From: Bacteroidota bacterium
GTDB taxonomy: Bacteria; Bacteroidota; Bacteroidia; Cytophagales; Cyclobacteriaceae
Direction: 5' to 3'
DNA length: 64,000 bases
Assembly: GCA_947470895.1 (NCBI GenBank)
Contig: CANIVF010000007.1
Span: 36,274 to 100,273, forward strand
Part shown: positions 44,180-53,217 of the stretch, in pieces
How positions within the stretch are numbered: the first letter of the stretch is position 1
Layout: each line of letters begins with the position of its first letter
Notes under the pieces: model-generated
Databases searched by the model: none
The model's input: only the letters and a program-made list of their open reading frames with translations
Told to the model about the DNA's origin: nothing
Made by a program: the position numbers and the translations under genes

Positions 44180-44239
44180 CCCCTAATGGTGTAAGGGTTA
44201 GTTTATGTTCCTGGAGTCTTAATTTTATAAAAAGCGTTT

Positions 44240-45688
44240 ATGCAAGCTGAGATACCCGTTCGTAAGCATGTTCACGAATTAGCCAGAAATCAATACCCGG
44301 TAAAAATTATTCAATTCGGAACAGGCAATTTTCTAAGAGGCTTTGCCGATTGGATGGTGCAGGAGATGAACCAAAAAGTTGGACTCGATGCCGGAGTTTG
44401 TGTGGTACAAAGTATTTCCAATAGCAATACAATTGAAAATCAGGAAGGCGTATTCACGGTTATCGTCAAAGGGATTCGAAAGAAAGAGTTTGTTAGTCAG
44501 CAATTTAAAGTGGATGTCATTCAGCGGGTTGTAAATCCTTATCACGACTTCGAAGCTTTTTTAAATGAAGCCACTAACCCTGATCTACGGTTTATCATTT
44601 CAAATACCACTGAAGCAGGAGTTAAGTTTTCATCTCAGGATGTCACTCTTGAAGCCGTAGCATCAACTTTTCCAGGCAAACTAACTCAATTACTTTTTAA
44701 GCGATTTCAGCACAAGCTTGACAATAGCTTGTTGGTTTTGCCAACAGAACTAATCCCTCAAAATGGTGCTGAATTAAAATCGTGCATACTTCAGTATGCA
44801 GAGCTCTGGTCATTTCCAGTAGAGTTCAGCACGTGGTTAAATGCTCATGTAACATTTTGCAACACGCTGGTAGATCGCATCGTGTCGGGATTTCCTAAAA
44901 AACCGAAAGAGACGGTGTTTGCCGAACTTGGCTACATCGATGAATTAGTCGTGGAAGCTGAATGGTTTCATTTATGGGTAATTGAAGGCCCCAGGTGGAT
45001 TGAAGAAGTATTACCATTTAAAAAGGCGGGACTCAACATTATTTATACCCACGACTTAAAGCCATATCAGTTGCGTAAAGTTCGTATTCTGAATGGAGCG
45101 CATACCTGCATGGCATGTGTAGGGTATTTGGCCGGCTTGAATACCGTTCGCGAGGCCATCGAGCATCCCATCGTAGGCCTATACATCAAGCGGATAATCT
45201 ATGATGACATCATGCCTCAAATACCGGGTGATCTTCCGGAGTTGGAGCACTTTGCTGAAGAAGTCATTAATCGCTTTCGCAATCCGGCTATTGATCACCA
45301 ATTGATTGCGATAAGCCTTAATAGCTTTTCAAAATTTAATGCACGCGTATTGCCTTCTTTATTGACGCAGTTAGATAAGAGTAGTTTATTATCACCTCGT
45401 TTTGCATTTGCATTTGCTTCATTGATTTTCTTTTATCGTGGTCTGAGGGGAGGAGAGGAGATTCCATTAAAGGATAGCGAGGAGATAATTAGCTTTATGC
45501 ATAAACTTTGGGAGGAGGGGGGCTATTCAAAATCAGGAATGGAGAGCATATGCAGAAAAGTATTGGCCCAACAACAATGGTGGGGAAGGGATCTTACCTC
45601 AATTCCACATCTGATTGAAATGACAGGCTATTATTTATATGAAATAGATCAACATGGTATTTTGGATAGTCTGGAGGAAATGCCATAG
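44240..45688 (+). CDS. uxaB: Tagaturonate reductase (altronate oxidoreductase)
   Basis: A 482-aa mannitol-dehydrogenase-family enzyme that reduces D-tagaturonate to D-altronate with NADH. The N-terminal Rossmann segment is IIQFGTGNFLRGFADW (about 24-39). ISNTTEAGV, VLPTELIPQNGAELK and the C-terminal-domain lysine helix region LKPYQLRKVRILNGAHT are typical of UxaB. Length agrees with E. coli UxaB (483 aa). It is divergent from GH88, and 104 bases separate it from the GMC gene. Confidence 0.94.
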   Translation: MQAEIPVRKHVHELARNQYPVKIIQFGTGNFLRGFADWMVQEMNQKVGLDAGVCVVQSISNSNTIENQEGVFTVIVKGIRKKEFVSQQFKVDVIQRVVNPYHDFEAFLNEATNPDLRFIISNTTEAGVKFSSQDVTLEAVASTFPGKLTQLLFKRFQHKLDNSLLVLPTELIPQNGAELKSCILQYAELWSFPVEFSTWLNAHVTFCNTLVDRIVSGFPKKPKETVFAELGYIDELVVEAEWFHLWVIEGPRWIEEVLPFKKAGLNIIYTHDLKPYQLRKVRILNGAHTCMACVGYLAGLNTVREAIEHPIVGLYIKRIIYDDIMPQIPGDLPELEHFAEEVINRFRNPAIDHQLIAISLNSFSKFNARVLPSLLTQLDKSSLLSPRFAFAFASLIFFYRGLRGGEEIPLKDSEEIISFMHKLWEEGGYSKSGMESICRKVLAQQQWWGRDLTSIPHLIEMTGYYLYEIDQHGILDSLEEMP

Positions 45689-45792
45689 AAAAATACAGGA
45701 ACTACTGACATTATCGGTTTGATTTACCATAAATAAACTAATTGTACGCTGTTAAGTGACTTATTCTTATTTTGAACTAGAAAGCAAGGAGT

Positions 45793-47478
45793 ATGAATTT
45801 GAATACCAAAGCGAAGGAAGGAAATACATTCGATGCTATTGTGGTCGGTTCTGGCATTAGTGGTGGATGGGCTGCAAAGGAACTCTGTGAAAAGGGATTA
45901 AAAGTGCTAATGTTGGAAAGAGGAAAACCGGTGGAGCATCCGCATTATGACACAGCCACTAAAGACATTTGGGCGATGTCGCATTGCGGACTTCTGACCG
46001 AAGAAGACAAACGAAAAAGTTTTATACAAACTCGCCACTATTCATTTCGTGCCGATAATAAGCAATTCTATATCAACGATTTGGAAAATCCTTATCATGA
46101 AATTAAGCGTTATGATTGGATACGGGGCGATGTGGTGGGTGGCCGGTCTCTACTTTGGGGAAGGCTTTCTTGGCGTTGGGGTGATCTTGACTTTGAAGCC
46201 AACAAAAAAGATGGACATGGAGTCGATTGGCCGATCCAATATAAAGATTTAGCGCCATGGTATGATTACGTGGAGTCATTCATCGGAGTGAGTGGAAAGG
46301 CAGAAAATATCCCGCATGTGCCCGATGGAAAATTTCAGCCTCCCATGGAAATGAATTGTGTAGAGAAAGATTTCAAAACGAAAGTAGAAGAAAAGTTTTC
46401 GGATAGAAAACTAACTATTTGCAGAACGGCCAACCTCACAGAACCTGTAATAGGCCGCGGCCAATGTTTGTACCGTGATCTTTGCCATAGAGGATGTCCT
46501 TACGGAGCATACTTCAGTACTAATGCAAGCACGCTACCTGCAGCTTTTGCTACGGGCAATCTTACGCTACGCCCAAATTCGCTGGTCAATAAAGTAATCT
46601 ATGATGAGAAATTGGAGAAAGCCATCGGAGTTGAATTAATTGATACCTCAACCAATGAGGTGATGGAGTTCTATTCAAAAATTATTTTTCTTAATGCAGC
46701 AACATTGGCTACCGCATTCATCTTATTAAACTCAACCAGTGGCCGTTTTCCCAATGGGTTGGGAAATGGCAGTGATCAGGTTGGCAGAAACTTAATGGAT
46801 CATCATAAGCAGGCTGGTGCTAGTGCGAAAGTAGAAGGGTTCGATGATCAGTATTATTCAGGCCGAAGACCAACCGGTGTTTATATGCCACGATTTCGCA
46901 ACATTAAAGAGCAACGGACAGATTATATCCGTGGCTTTGGTTTGCAGGGTGGCGCAGGACGCGGAGGATGGAATCATTCTGATAAAATTGGTAAAGAATT
47001 AAAGATTGCGGCACAAACTCCTGCAAGTTGGCAAATGAATTTAGGAGGCTATGGTGAATGTTTGCCATATGCCGAAAATCGAGTTACCCTAAACACTGAC
47101 TTAAGGGATAAGTGGGGAAGGCCCACGTTAAGTATCGACTGCGAGTTCAAAGAAAATGAAAAAGCCATGCAACTGGATATGGCCAACTCGGCAGCGGAAA
47201 TGATGGAAGCGGTAGGCTATAAAAATGTGAAGCCTTATGTGAATACCGCTTTTCCTGGCAATGCCAATCATGAAATGGGTACCGCAAGGATGGGCAGTGA
47301 TCCGAAGACTTCTGTACTAAACGCATTCAATCAAATGCATGAGGTGCCCAATGTATTTATTACCGATGGATCCTTTATGGCATCTTCGTCTTGTTTAAAT
47401 CCATCATTGACCTACATGGCCGTTACAGCACGTGCTTGCGATTATGCCGTGCGTGAATTAAAAAGACAAAATCTATAG
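45793..47478 (+). CDS. GMC-family FAD oxidoreductase with a CX5CX3C motif (paralogue)
   Basis: A 561-aa GMC oxidoreductase, clear paralogue of the protein at 13078 over its whole length. FAD motif VVGSGISGGWAAKE (17-30), VVGGRSLLWGRLSWRWG, HEMGTARMGSDP and CLNPSLTYMAVTAR. The CX5CX3C motif (Cys225, Cys231, Cys235 in GRGQCLYRDLCHRGCPYG) is conserved, as are MNC and a further cysteine upstream. This suggests an iron-sulfur cluster as in FAD-dependent glucose/gluconate dehydrogenases. A strong Shine-Dalgarno (AAGGAG) precedes the ATG. It lies 49 bases before a cytochrome c/sugar dehydrogenase gene, a possible electron acceptor. No signal peptide and no gamma subunit in the window. Confidence 0.91.
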   Translation: MNLNTKAKEGNTFDAIVVGSGISGGWAAKELCEKGLKVLMLERGKPVEHPHYDTATKDIWAMSHCGLLTEEDKRKSFIQTRHYSFRADNKQFYINDLENPYHEIKRYDWIRGDVVGGRSLLWGRLSWRWGDLDFEANKKDGHGVDWPIQYKDLAPWYDYVESFIGVSGKAENIPHVPDGKFQPPMEMNCVEKDFKTKVEEKFSDRKLTICRTANLTEPVIGRGQCLYRDLCHRGCPYGAYFSTNASTLPAAFATGNLTLRPNSLVNKVIYDEKLEKAIGVELIDTSTNEVMEFYSKIIFLNAATLATAFILLNSTSGRFPNGLGNGSDQVGRNLMDHHKQAGASAKVEGFDDQYYSGRRPTGVYMPRFRNIKEQRTDYIRGFGLQGGAGRGGWNHSDKIGKELKIAAQTPASWQMNLGGYGECLPYAENRVTLNTDLRDKWGRPTLSIDCEFKENEKAMQLDMANSAAEMMEAVGYKNVKPYVNTAFPGNANHEMGTARMGSDPKTSVLNAFNQMHEVPNVFITDGSFMASSSCLNPSLTYMAVTARACDYAVRELKRQNL

Positions 47479-47527
47479 TGGATAAAAGAAACCGACTAGA
47501 TTTGATATCATAAAATTGAACTACCTC

Positions 47528-49258
47528 ATGAAGAAAGGCCTGATTATTTTAAGTAGCGTTTTGTTCCTCTTGTATTTGAGCTCGTGTACTAAAAATACAT
47601 CAATCGATCCAAGATCTATTCCCACCGATTCAGCATCGATTGCCATCGGAAAAACTAAGTTTAGTCAAAATTGTGCTTCATGTCATAATTTCAAAAAGGA
47701 CGGCATCGGTCCGCAATTAGGTGGACTAACCAGAACCATCGATACCGAATGGATCAGAGAATTCATTAAAAATCCAAAAGCGAAAATTGCATCGGGCGAT
47801 GAACGAGCAAAAGAGCTGTTCGAACAATATAAAACCGAAATGATTTCGTTTAGTTTTCTTACTGATGATGATTTGAACTCCATCCTGGCATTTATGCACA
47901 CCAAGGGAACGCCCGTGGAAGATCCACGTAAAACAGCCATAGATCCCAATGCTCTGAAGAATCCAATTCCTGAACCAATAGCGATGTCGAACCTCGTGGT
48001 GGAGCTAAAGCCTTTTATTCAGATTCTTCCATCAGGAGAGAACAATCCATTGACGCGTATCACTAAACTCACGAATCAACCTAATACGGATAAATTATTT
48101 TTGAATGATCTCCGCGGCAAGTTGTATTTTCTGAATGGGGATAAACCAGAAGTATATCTAGACATGGAGAAAGAAATGCCGAAGTTTATTCACACTCCAG
48201 GGTTGGCAACGGGTTTTGGTAGTTACGCTTTCCATCCGGAGTTCGAAAAAAATGGATTGCTTTATACGACACATTCCGAGCCGCCTAATTCTGCCAAGGC
48301 TGATTTCAACTATCCGGATTCTATTCAGGTGGCATTGCAATGGGTGGTCTCAGAATGGAAAACAAAAACACTAGGAGCTTTTCCATTTGCTGGTAAAAGT
48401 CGAGAGCTTTTTCGTATCAATATGGTTGACCAGATTCATGGCGTTCAGGAAGCAGCCTTTAATCCGCTAGCTAAACCGGGTGACGAAGATTATGGTTTAT
48501 TATACATAGGAGTAGGGGATGGCGGCAGTGCAGAAAAGGGGTACCAATTTCTTTGCGACAATACCGAAAAAATATGGGGGTCTGTTATTCGTATTGATCC
48601 AAGCGGAAGCAATAGTGTGAATGGTCACTATGGTATTCCTGATTCTAATCCGTTAGCAAAAGATGAAAACCCAAATACAGTAAGAGAAATATTCGCCCGC
48701 GGCTTCAGGAATCCGCATCGCATTATCTGGGATCAATCAGGGAGAATATTTATTGCTAATATTGGGCACCATAATGTCGAGAGTTTATATTTGATTCAAC
48801 CGTTCAGTAATTGCGGTTGGCCTTATCGTGAAGGAACATTTGTGATTGACCCATCACAAAATATGCATAACATATATCCGCTTCCCGCTGATGATGCTAA
48901 AAATAATATCACCTATCCTGTTGCTCAATACGACCATGATGAAGGCAACGCTATTGCCGGAGGGTTTGAATATGCAGGAAAGAATTTACCCGAACTAAAA
49001 GGCAAGTTTGTGTTTGGTGATATTGTAAAAGGAAGGATGTTTTACATTGAAATGAAAGACATCAAACCAGGAACGCAAGCGACAATTAAAGAATGGCAGC
49101 TTTCCATTGATGGTAAAATTACTACACTCTCCAAACTTTGTGGTTCAGATAAGGCGGATGAACGTTTTGGACAGGATAGAAACGGAGAGCTTTACCTTAC
49201 CACCAAACCCGATGGAATGGTTTATCGTTTGGTGAGTTTTAAAATCACCAATGAGTGA
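47528..49258 (+). CDS. Lipoprotein fusion: cytochrome c plus PQQ-type glucose/sorbosone dehydrogenase
   Basis: A 576-aa lipoprotein (lipobox YLSSC, lipid Cys20). An N-terminal class I cytochrome c follows with heme site CASCHNF (Cys49, Cys52, His53) and a Met in TEMISFSFLTDD. A six-bladed sugar-dehydrogenase propeller of the sGDH/Hedgehog-interacting type occupies about 165-570: GLATGFGSYAFHPEF, IHGVQEAAFNP, LYIGVGDGGS, FARGFRNPHRI. The propeller would oxidise an aldose or related sugar with PQQ and pass electrons to the fused heme, or accept them from the GMC enzyme upstream. It is anchored on the periplasmic side. The ORF track start at TTG 47516 is replaced by ATG 47528. Confidence 0.88.
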   Translation: MKKGLIILSSVLFLLYLSSCTKNTSIDPRSIPTDSASIAIGKTKFSQNCASCHNFKKDGIGPQLGGLTRTIDTEWIREFIKNPKAKIASGDERAKELFEQYKTEMISFSFLTDDDLNSILAFMHTKGTPVEDPRKTAIDPNALKNPIPEPIAMSNLVVELKPFIQILPSGENNPLTRITKLTNQPNTDKLFLNDLRGKLYFLNGDKPEVYLDMEKEMPKFIHTPGLATGFGSYAFHPEFEKNGLLYTTHSEPPNSAKADFNYPDSIQVALQWVVSEWKTKTLGAFPFAGKSRELFRINMVDQIHGVQEAAFNPLAKPGDEDYGLLYIGVGDGGSAEKGYQFLCDNTEKIWGSVIRIDPSGSNSVNGHYGIPDSNPLAKDENPNTVREIFARGFRNPHRIIWDQSGRIFIANIGHHNVESLYLIQPFSNCGWPYREGTFVIDPSQNMHNIYPLPADDAKNNITYPVAQYDHDEGNAIAGGFEYAGKNLPELKGKFVFGDIVKGRMFYIEMKDIKPGTQATIKEWQLSIDGKITTLSKLCGSDKADERFGQDRNGELYLTTKPDGMVYRLVSFKITNE

Positions 49259-49301
49259 GCAAAGAATTCAACCTAAGGTAATGTCCGGTGATTGATTTCA
49301 T

Positions 49302-49325
49302 AGTATTGGATCAAGATTCAATACT
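49302..49325. terminator. Weak hairpin between convergent genes
   Basis: AGTATTG and CAATACT form a 7-bp stem around a 10-base loop in the 103-base space between the convergent cytochrome c fusion and TIM-barrel genes. There is no T-run, so intrinsic termination is only a possibility. Confidence 0.25.
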
Positions 49326-49361
49326 CTTCAGGTTGGTGAGCTAGCGGAGGGGGTGACACTA

Positions 49362-50255
49362 TTATTTTTTTCTGGCCTGAGCTTCTTTAAGCATGGCGCT
49401 AAAAACATCACGTTGTTCGATCATGGCTTTTACTTTGTCAACCGGATCGGTTCTGCATTCCAAAAGAATCCATCCTTTGTAATCCATATTCACAAAAAGA
49501 CTTATAAGCTCCTGATAAGGATATGTGCCGATGTTCATTTCTCGCACATGTACAGTGTCACCCAGTCTGTTTTTTACCAGGTTGAAATTATGCTCCAATC
49601 CTCCGCCTATAAGATCCTGATCATTACAATTCCAACACACATAAACATTTGGGTTGTTGGCCACATCCATAATGGCTTTGATGTTGGGCAGTTCCTGGGT
49701 TTCTTCACCATGAACTTCAAGCCTTATTTTTTGTCCATGCTCACCGGCAAACTTCCCCACTTCGTTCAGCGACTTTCCGATTTGCTCAATCGTTTTTTTA
49801 TGTGGCACATCTTTATGGAAGGCATTGGGTTTTACTTTCACACCATCACCGCCAATGTCAGCGCTCAGTTTGATAAACGCTTTCGTGTCTTCGATAGATT
49901 TTTTTAGGTTGTCTTGGTCGGGAAAGTCATATTGTTGATTGGTACCCATGCCTATGATTTTTATCGGACTATCCGAAAATATCTTTTTTACTTCTTTGCG
50001 TCTGGCTTCGGATATCGTGGGCTCAACACCATGTGCATGTTTTATCCGAAGTTCAACGCCATGAACATTGGCGGCTGAACAATTTTTAATGAGTGTGGGC
50101 ACATCCCAGTCTTTACCCCATTGGTAAGTCACCAGACCTAATTTCATTTTAGTTTTAGCCGCTTGTGGCGACATGAAACCACTGGCCATAAAAGCCCCGG
50201 TGAGTAAGGACAAATCCCGGATAAAAATTCTCCTGCTTTGCTTTGCGTAGAACAT
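49362..50255 (-). CDS. Tat-exported sugar isomerase/epimerase-like TIM barrel
   Basis: A 297-aa protein with a twin-arginine signal (QSRRIFIRDLSLLTGAFMASG) and a xylose-isomerase-like TIM barrel. Metal-site regions are NVHGVELRIKH, GVKVKPNAF, IRLEVHGEE (Glu), VYVCWNCNDQD and WILLECRTDP (Glu). Exported members of this family accompany DUF1080 and Gfo/Idh proteins in Bacteroidota and may act on keto-sugars in the periplasm. It is transcribed against the surrounding genes and is divergent from the DUF1080 gene, with 189 bases between. Confidence 0.83.
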   Translation of the reverse strand: MFYAKQSRRIFIRDLSLLTGAFMASGFMSPQAAKTKMKLGLVTYQWGKDWDVPTLIKNCSAANVHGVELRIKHAHGVEPTISEARRKEVKKIFSDSPIKIIGMGTNQQYDFPDQDNLKKSIEDTKAFIKLSADIGGDGVKVKPNAFHKDVPHKKTIEQIGKSLNEVGKFAGEHGQKIRLEVHGEETQELPNIKAIMDVANNPNVYVCWNCNDQDLIGGGLEHNFNLVKNRLGDTVHVREMNIGTYPYQELISLFVNMDYKGWILLECRTDPVDKVKAMIEQRDVFSAMLKEAQARKK

Positions 50256-50444
50256 AAGGTGGCTGGTTCAGAATTTTAGTTGAAAGTTTGGTATGGAGTG
50301 TTATAAAGAAGACGTAATTTTCCTTTATTGCCCTTAATATCCGCGCGAAAAATAAACTATTCTATTGTAAGTATACGACTGTTAAATTACGTCATCATCT
50401 GTACAAGGCTTAGTCTTTATCAAAATATAACTGTGAATCAACCG

Positions 50445-51803
50445 ATGATCAAAAAACTGACCTTATTTGTTGCTCTGCTTACTGTTGCAGGATTCTCCTT
50501 CTCGCAAGGAAAAGAGGAGTGGGAGAACCTCTTCAATGGAAAAGATTTCAACGGATGGAAACAACTCAATGGCAAAGCAAAATATGAGATTCAGAATGGT
50601 GAAATTGTAGGTACTACGGTCGCCAATGAACCCAATTCATTTATGGCCACCGAAAAAGACTACGGTGATTTTATTCTGGAGCTTGAATATAAAGTGCCGC
50701 AGGGCATGAACTCCGGCATTCAGTTTCGCAGCCTGAGTAAGCCCGATTACATGAACGGCCGGGTGCATGGATACCAATTCGAAGTCGATCCATCGGATAG
50801 AGGTTGGACTGGTGGCATCTATGATGAAGCACGCAGAGACTGGCTTTACACCATGGAATATAACACGGCAGCGAAATCAGCATTCAAAAAAGATCAGTGG
50901 AATAAAATACGATTGGAATGCATCGGAACGAGTTTGCGCACCTGGGTGAATGGTGTAGCAACTGCTCACGTGGTGGATGATGTTACGGTAAGTGGATTCA
51001 TTGCCTTACAGGTTCATGCGATCGGCAAGGACGATCAGCCGGGCAAGCAGATTCGCTGGCGCAACGTTCGCATTCAAATAAAAAATCTTAAACCTTCTCC
51101 GGCCAATGAGGTGTTTGTGATGAATTTCATTCCCAACAATCTGTCTGAAGCAGAAAAGAGTAATGGCTATCTATTGTTATGGGATGGCAAATCTTCAACA
51201 GGCTGGCGTGGCGCATACAAAGAAAAATATCCAGAGAACGGATGGGAGATTAAAGACGGAACGCTAAGCGTCATGAAATCAGCAGGAGCTGAATCTGTAA
51301 ATGGTGGCGATGTGGTTACCAGTAAAGAGTTCGGTGCTTTTGATTTGCAATTTGAGTTTAAGCTGACCGAGGGCGCCAATAGCGGTGTAAAATATTTTGT
51401 TACTGAGAGTGAAGGCAATAAAGGTTCAGCCCTTGGACTTGAATATCAGATTCTGGACGATGCTACACATCCTGATGCGAAACAAGGTGTGGTAGGCAAT
51501 CGTACACAAGCATCCTTGTATGATCTTATACCTTCTATCAAAGAAAGACGCGGTCAGCACAAAATTGGTGAATGGAATAATGGCCGGGTTATTGTTTATC
51601 CGGATAACCGGGTAGAGCATTGGCTCAATGGTTATAAAGTTGTGGAGTACAAGCGAGGTACACCGATTTATAATGCCCTGGTGGCAAGAAGTAAATATGC
51701 CCAATATGAAAACTTCGGTATGGCTGTAAAAGGAAGAATCCTTTTACAGGATCATGGCGATAACGTTTCATTCAGAAGTATTAAAATCAAAGAATTAAAT
51801 TAA
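50445..51803 (+). CDS. Secreted protein with two DUF1080 (3-keto-disaccharide hydrolase) domains
   Basis: A 452-aa protein with a signal peptide (MIKKLTLFVALLTVAGFSFSQ). Two concanavalin-like DUF1080 domains follow. The first (about 25-210) has WENLFNGKDFNGWKQLNG, QGMNSGIQFRS and DQWNKIRLEC. The second (about 235-450) has LLLWDGKSSTGWRG, EGANSGVKYFV and GEWNNGRVIV. Pfam names this domain 3-keto-disaccharide hydrolase, after members that split oxidised (3-keto) glycosides. Neighbours (GMC oxidase, exported Gfo/Idh) fit such chemistry; substrate unproven. The 39-residue extension in the ORF track is not real; ATG 50445 gives the signal peptide. Confidence 0.88.
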   Translation: MIKKLTLFVALLTVAGFSFSQGKEEWENLFNGKDFNGWKQLNGKAKYEIQNGEIVGTTVANEPNSFMATEKDYGDFILELEYKVPQGMNSGIQFRSLSKPDYMNGRVHGYQFEVDPSDRGWTGGIYDEARRDWLYTMEYNTAAKSAFKKDQWNKIRLECIGTSLRTWVNGVATAHVVDDVTVSGFIALQVHAIGKDDQPGKQIRWRNVRIQIKNLKPSPANEVFVMNFIPNNLSEAEKSNGYLLLWDGKSSTGWRGAYKEKYPENGWEIKDGTLSVMKSAGAESVNGGDVVTSKEFGAFDLQFEFKLTEGANSGVKYFVTESEGNKGSALGLEYQILDDATHPDAKQGVVGNRTQASLYDLIPSIKERRGQHKIGEWNNGRVIVYPDNRVEHWLNGYKVVEYKRGTPIYNALVARSKYAQYENFGMAVKGRILLQDHGDNVSFRSIKIKELN

Positions 51804-51824
51804 TCTTAACATTTACATAGACTT

Positions 51825-53183
51825 ATGAAAAACTCGAGAAGGGACTTCATTAAAAAATCGGCTATGGCTACAGCCGGAACATACCTGGGAGCGCTGGCGT
51901 TCAGTCCAAAAAGTTATGCGAATATTATAGGTGCCAATGATCGTGTGCGTGTGGGCGTGGTTGGATTTTCGGATCGCTTCCGTGCTTCATTGATGCCTGC
52001 CTTTGGCGATCATTATAAAGAATTGAATTTTGATATCGTGGCGGTATCCGATATATGGAAACGAAGACGTGAAGAAGGACAAGCCATGCTTAAAGAAAAG
52101 TTTGGTCATGATATTAAAACCTTTGTGAATAACGAAGCACTATACGGTGCTAAAGAAGTTGATGCGGTAATTATCAGCACAGCGGATTTTCAGCACGCAC
52201 TTCATACGGTTGAAGCGGTAAGGGCGGGTTGCGATACGTATACAGAAAAGCCATTCGCAGAAACGATGGAAGATGCACGTGCTGCACTAAATGCTGTTCG
52301 CGAATCAAAGAAGATCGTGCAAATCGGTTCGCAACGTAGAAGCGGAAGAAATTATCATGAAGCGGCAAGCTTTGTAAAGTCAGGACAGTTTGGCCCTATT
52401 ACTATGGTTGAACTTTCATGGAATGTAAATCAGCCCGGTCGCTGGAGAAGAAAAGCATTAGTAGAGCAAATAAAAGAAAGTGATACCGATTGGGCCCGCT
52501 TTCAAATGAATCGTCCAAAGGAGGCGTGGGACCCACGTAAGTATTTGGAGTTTCGTTTATTCTGGCCTTATTCTTCTGGCCTTGCTGGTCAGTGGATGAG
52601 TCACCAGATCGATACCGTGCATTGGTTCAGTGGATTGAAAAATCCGAGAAGCGTAGTGGCGAATGGTGGAATTTATATGTGGAAAGATGGTCGCAAAAAC
52701 TGGGATACGGTTACAGCCGTATTTGATTATGGCCCATCCAATGATTCTAATACCGGCTTCCAGGTTAGCTTCGCTTCACGGATGCATAATGGTGACGAAA
52801 GACCAGCTGAAATCTATTATTCCAATGGTGGTGAAATGAATTTGAATACCAACAAAGTATCACCGACAGGAGGCTTGCGCGAAAACTTTGCGAAAGCCAT
52901 GGGTATGAATGCTAACCTGTTGCCTGATAAAGATCTTAATGTGGTGGATCAAAAAGTGATCACTTCGGCAAATACAGGCAACGATCCACTCACATCGGGC
53001 CATATGCGCAACTGGATGGAAAGTGTTCGCGATCGTAAAGAACCCAACGCTCCTGTTGAAGCGGGATATTCACACGCTATTGCGTGCATCATGGTGAATG
53101 CAGCAGTTCAAACAGGATTGAAAGCTACCTTTGATGAGAAGACCCAAGAAGTAATGGCTGGTGGAAAAGTATTTAAATACTGA
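51825..53183 (+). CDS. Tat-exported Gfo/Idh/MocA-family oxidoreductase
   Basis: A 452-aa protein with a twin-arginine signal (NSRRDFIKKSAMATAGTYLG) and a Rossmann domain (VRVGVVGFSDRFRASL). It has AVIISTADFQHALHTVEA, the catalytic-lysine motif YTEKPFAET, and the C-terminal domain SGLAGQWMSHQIDTVHWFSG. It is related to but distinct from the exported Gfo/Idh protein at 29318. It lies 21 bases after the DUF1080 gene and 34 before the DUF6807 gene, so the three form an exported set. Confidence 0.88.
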   Translation: MKNSRRDFIKKSAMATAGTYLGALAFSPKSYANIIGANDRVRVGVVGFSDRFRASLMPAFGDHYKELNFDIVAVSDIWKRRREEGQAMLKEKFGHDIKTFVNNEALYGAKEVDAVIISTADFQHALHTVEAVRAGCDTYTEKPFAETMEDARAALNAVRESKKIVQIGSQRRSGRNYHEAASFVKSGQFGPITMVELSWNVNQPGRWRRKALVEQIKESDTDWARFQMNRPKEAWDPRKYLEFRLFWPYSSGLAGQWMSHQIDTVHWFSGLKNPRSVVANGGIYMWKDGRKNWDTVTAVFDYGPSNDSNTGFQVSFASRMHNGDERPAEIYYSNGGEMNLNTNKVSPTGGLRENFAKAMGMNANLLPDKDLNVVDQKVITSANTGNDPLTSGHMRNWMESVRDRKEPNAPVEAGYSHAIACIMVNAAVQTGLKATFDEKTQEVMAGGKVFKY

Positions 53184-53217
53184 TTGATTGAAACGCATGA
53201 GTCAAATAAATAGAATC

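Noticed and set aside
45793-47478. GMC enzyme as glucose oxidase or choline dehydrogenase
   Set aside because: Family motifs fix only the GMC fold; the substrate cannot be read, so no specific name was given.
49353-49907. 184-aa plus-strand ORF
   Set aside because: Lies antisense to the TIM-barrel gene 49362-50255, whose motifs and Tat signal are clear; the shadow frame has no family features.
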